A stretch of 7,265 bases of DNA from Gammaproteobacteria bacterium (lineage in GTDB: Bacteria > Pseudomonadota > Gammaproteobacteria > Pseudomonadales > Azotimanducaceae_A), in assembly GCA_028819775.1 (NCBI GenBank), contig JAPPKV010000011.1, positions 1 to 7,265 on the forward strand. The letters run 5' to 3'. The position numbers and the translations under genes are program-made. Below the pieces are notes generated by a model. That model searched no databases and was not told the origin of the DNA. It saw only the letters and a list, made by a program, of their open reading frames with translations. This document shows, in pieces, positions 6,620-7,265 of the stretch; within the stretch, counting starts at the first letter, position 1, and each line of letters opens with the position of its first letter.

Positions 6620-6708
6620 CCTCACCGCGGCAACGGGCTCTCACTCGAGTCAATCGTTGATGCCGTTTCGTCACCATCATTCGTCGGGCTTCTGCGCCGC
6701 CGGCCGCT
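6620..6708 (-). repeat. dcw intergenic repeat, copy 3 (murC/ftsQ gap)
   Basis: Minus strand: left edge AGCGGCCGGCGGCG, then the 64-base core (6683-6620) starting CGAATGATGGTGACGA, passing GGCATCAA and GACTCGAGTGAGAGCC, and ending GCCGCGGTGAGG. It is the most diverged copy but aligns without gaps to copies 2 and 4. Its end overlaps the GAGGGAG ribosome-binding site of ftsQ. Unlike copies 1 and 2, its far edge lies about 88 bases from the preceding stop codon. Confidence 0.8.
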
Positions 6709-6796
6709 CTTGACCGCCCTTGGCGTCTTTACATAGGTTGCATGTGGCAAAGTGCATCGGATTGCTCCCGAACGGCTGGCGTCCTCGCCAGACGCG
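6709..6796 (-). other. murC-proximal part of the murC/ftsQ gap, with hairpin
   Basis: Non-coding stretch just after murC. A perfect stem CTGGCG, loop AGGA, CGCCAG (6791-6776) begins five bases after the murC stop and has no U-run, so it is a 3'-end or processing structure at best. Further on, TATGTA (6736-6731) is a poor -10 candidate without a convincing -35. ddl or murB, often found here, is not present even as a remnant that I can recognise. Confidence 0.4.
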
Positions 6797-7265
6797 CTAG
6801 GCGTTCCTCAGTGCTTCGGCGACCCAAGCGATGTCCCCGGCACCCTGAACGACCACCACGTCGTCGTCCGCGACGACCGTGCGCAGGTGTGCCAATGCCG
6901 ACTCCGGCGTTGGGACAAACTCGGGGCGTCGGCCGTTGGCCAGCCGAATGTCGCCGGCCAACGTGGCGCCGTCGGCACGGGCAATGGGGGGCTCGCCGGC
7001 CGGGTAGACCTCGGCGATGAGCAATTCATCGAGATTCGACAACACATCGACGAACTCGTCGTAGAGGTCCCGGGTCCGGCTGAATCGATGCGGCTGATAG
7101 ACCATCACCAGGCGGCGCTGCGGCCAGATCCCGCGCGCGGTACGGACCACCCGTTCCAGTTCCGTGGGGTGGTGGCCGTAGTCGTCGACCAGCGTCAGGC
7201 TCCTTCCCGCGAAACGGGACGGGCAGGTCTCGAACCGGCGGCTCACGCCGCGGAATCCCTCCAGG
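6797..7265 (-). CDS. murC: UDP-N-acetylmuramate--L-alanine ligase MurC (C-terminal part)
   Basis: ATP-dependent cytoplasmic ligase that adds L-alanine to UDP-MurNAc, the first amino acid of the peptidoglycan stem peptide. Only the last 155 residues are in the window; the frame runs open through the right edge and begins LEGFRGVSRRFE, the start of the C-terminal Mur ligase domain. Conserved blocks match MurC: DDYGHHPTEL, YQPHRFSRTRDLYDEF, EVYPAGEPPI and VVQGAGDI. The GTG at 7246 is an internal codon, not a start. The central ATP-binding and N-terminal UDP-MurNAc domains lie outside. Stop TAG. It is the upstream gene of the dcw segment here, followed directly by ftsQ. Confidence 0.97.
   Translation of the reverse strand, partial: LEGFRGVSRRFETCPSRFAGRSLTLVDDYGHHPTELERVVRTARGIWPQRRLVMVYQPHRFSRTRDLYDEFVDVLSNLDELLIAEVYPAGEPPIARADGATLAGDIRLANGRRPEFVPTPESALAHLRTVVADDDVVVVQGAGDIAWVAEALRNA

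Noticed and set aside
3224..6708. CRISPR-like array
   Set aside because: The four copies are separated by whole genes, are diverged, and one is inverted; spacing is not regular.
3313..6799. TAG recoded as an amino acid
   Set aside because: Each protein already ends at its family's normal C-terminus at the TAG, so it acts as a stop.

Overview
The window looks like a chromosomal segment of a GC-rich Gram-negative bacterium. It is most likely a gammaproteobacterium: LpxC (lipid A synthesis) lies directly downstream of FtsZ, and FtsZ ends in the gammaproteobacterial-type tail DYLDIPAFLRRQAD. I cannot name a genus from sequence alone.

Left part (1-1937): a TcuA-type FAD-dependent dehydrogenase on the minus strand, cut by the left edge, is divergent from a small VOC (glyoxalase/bleomycin-resistance fold) gene on the plus strand. 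These look like accessory or metabolic neighbours and have no visible link to cell division. Between the VOC gene and lpxC (1938-2101) two genes converge, and there are small hairpins but no poly-T terminator.

Right part (2102-7265): the distal end of the division and cell-wall (dcw) cluster, all on the minus strand. In transcription order it runs murC (C-terminal part, cut by the right edge), ftsQ, ftsA, ftsZ, lpxC. MurC adds L-Ala to the peptidoglycan precursor. FtsQ is the bitopic divisome scaffold. FtsA tethers FtsZ to the membrane, and FtsZ forms the ring. LpxC commits precursor to lipid A. The ddl and murB genes that often sit between murC and ftsQ are absent, replaced by 185 bp of non-coding DNA.

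The most unusual signal is a family of four diverged copies of an 83-89 bp repeat. One copy lies in each intergenic gap of the cluster: murC/ftsQ, ftsQ/ftsA, ftsA/ftsZ, and (inverted) ftsZ/lpxC. A 64-column core aligns with at most one single-base gap, and 37 columns are identical in all four copies by manual count. In three copies the element lies directly upstream of a division gene. In two of these its edge runs into the Shine-Dalgarno sequence, and in two its other edge includes the preceding gene's TAG stop codon. It could be a dispersed intergenic repeat (REP/MITE-like) or a repeated cis-regulatory leader; the sequence alone does not decide. Other notable points are a TTG start for lpxC behind a long leader with an extended -10 box and a 12-bp palindrome, an 8-codon micro-ORF just ahead of ftsZ, and TAG stops in four consecutive genes.
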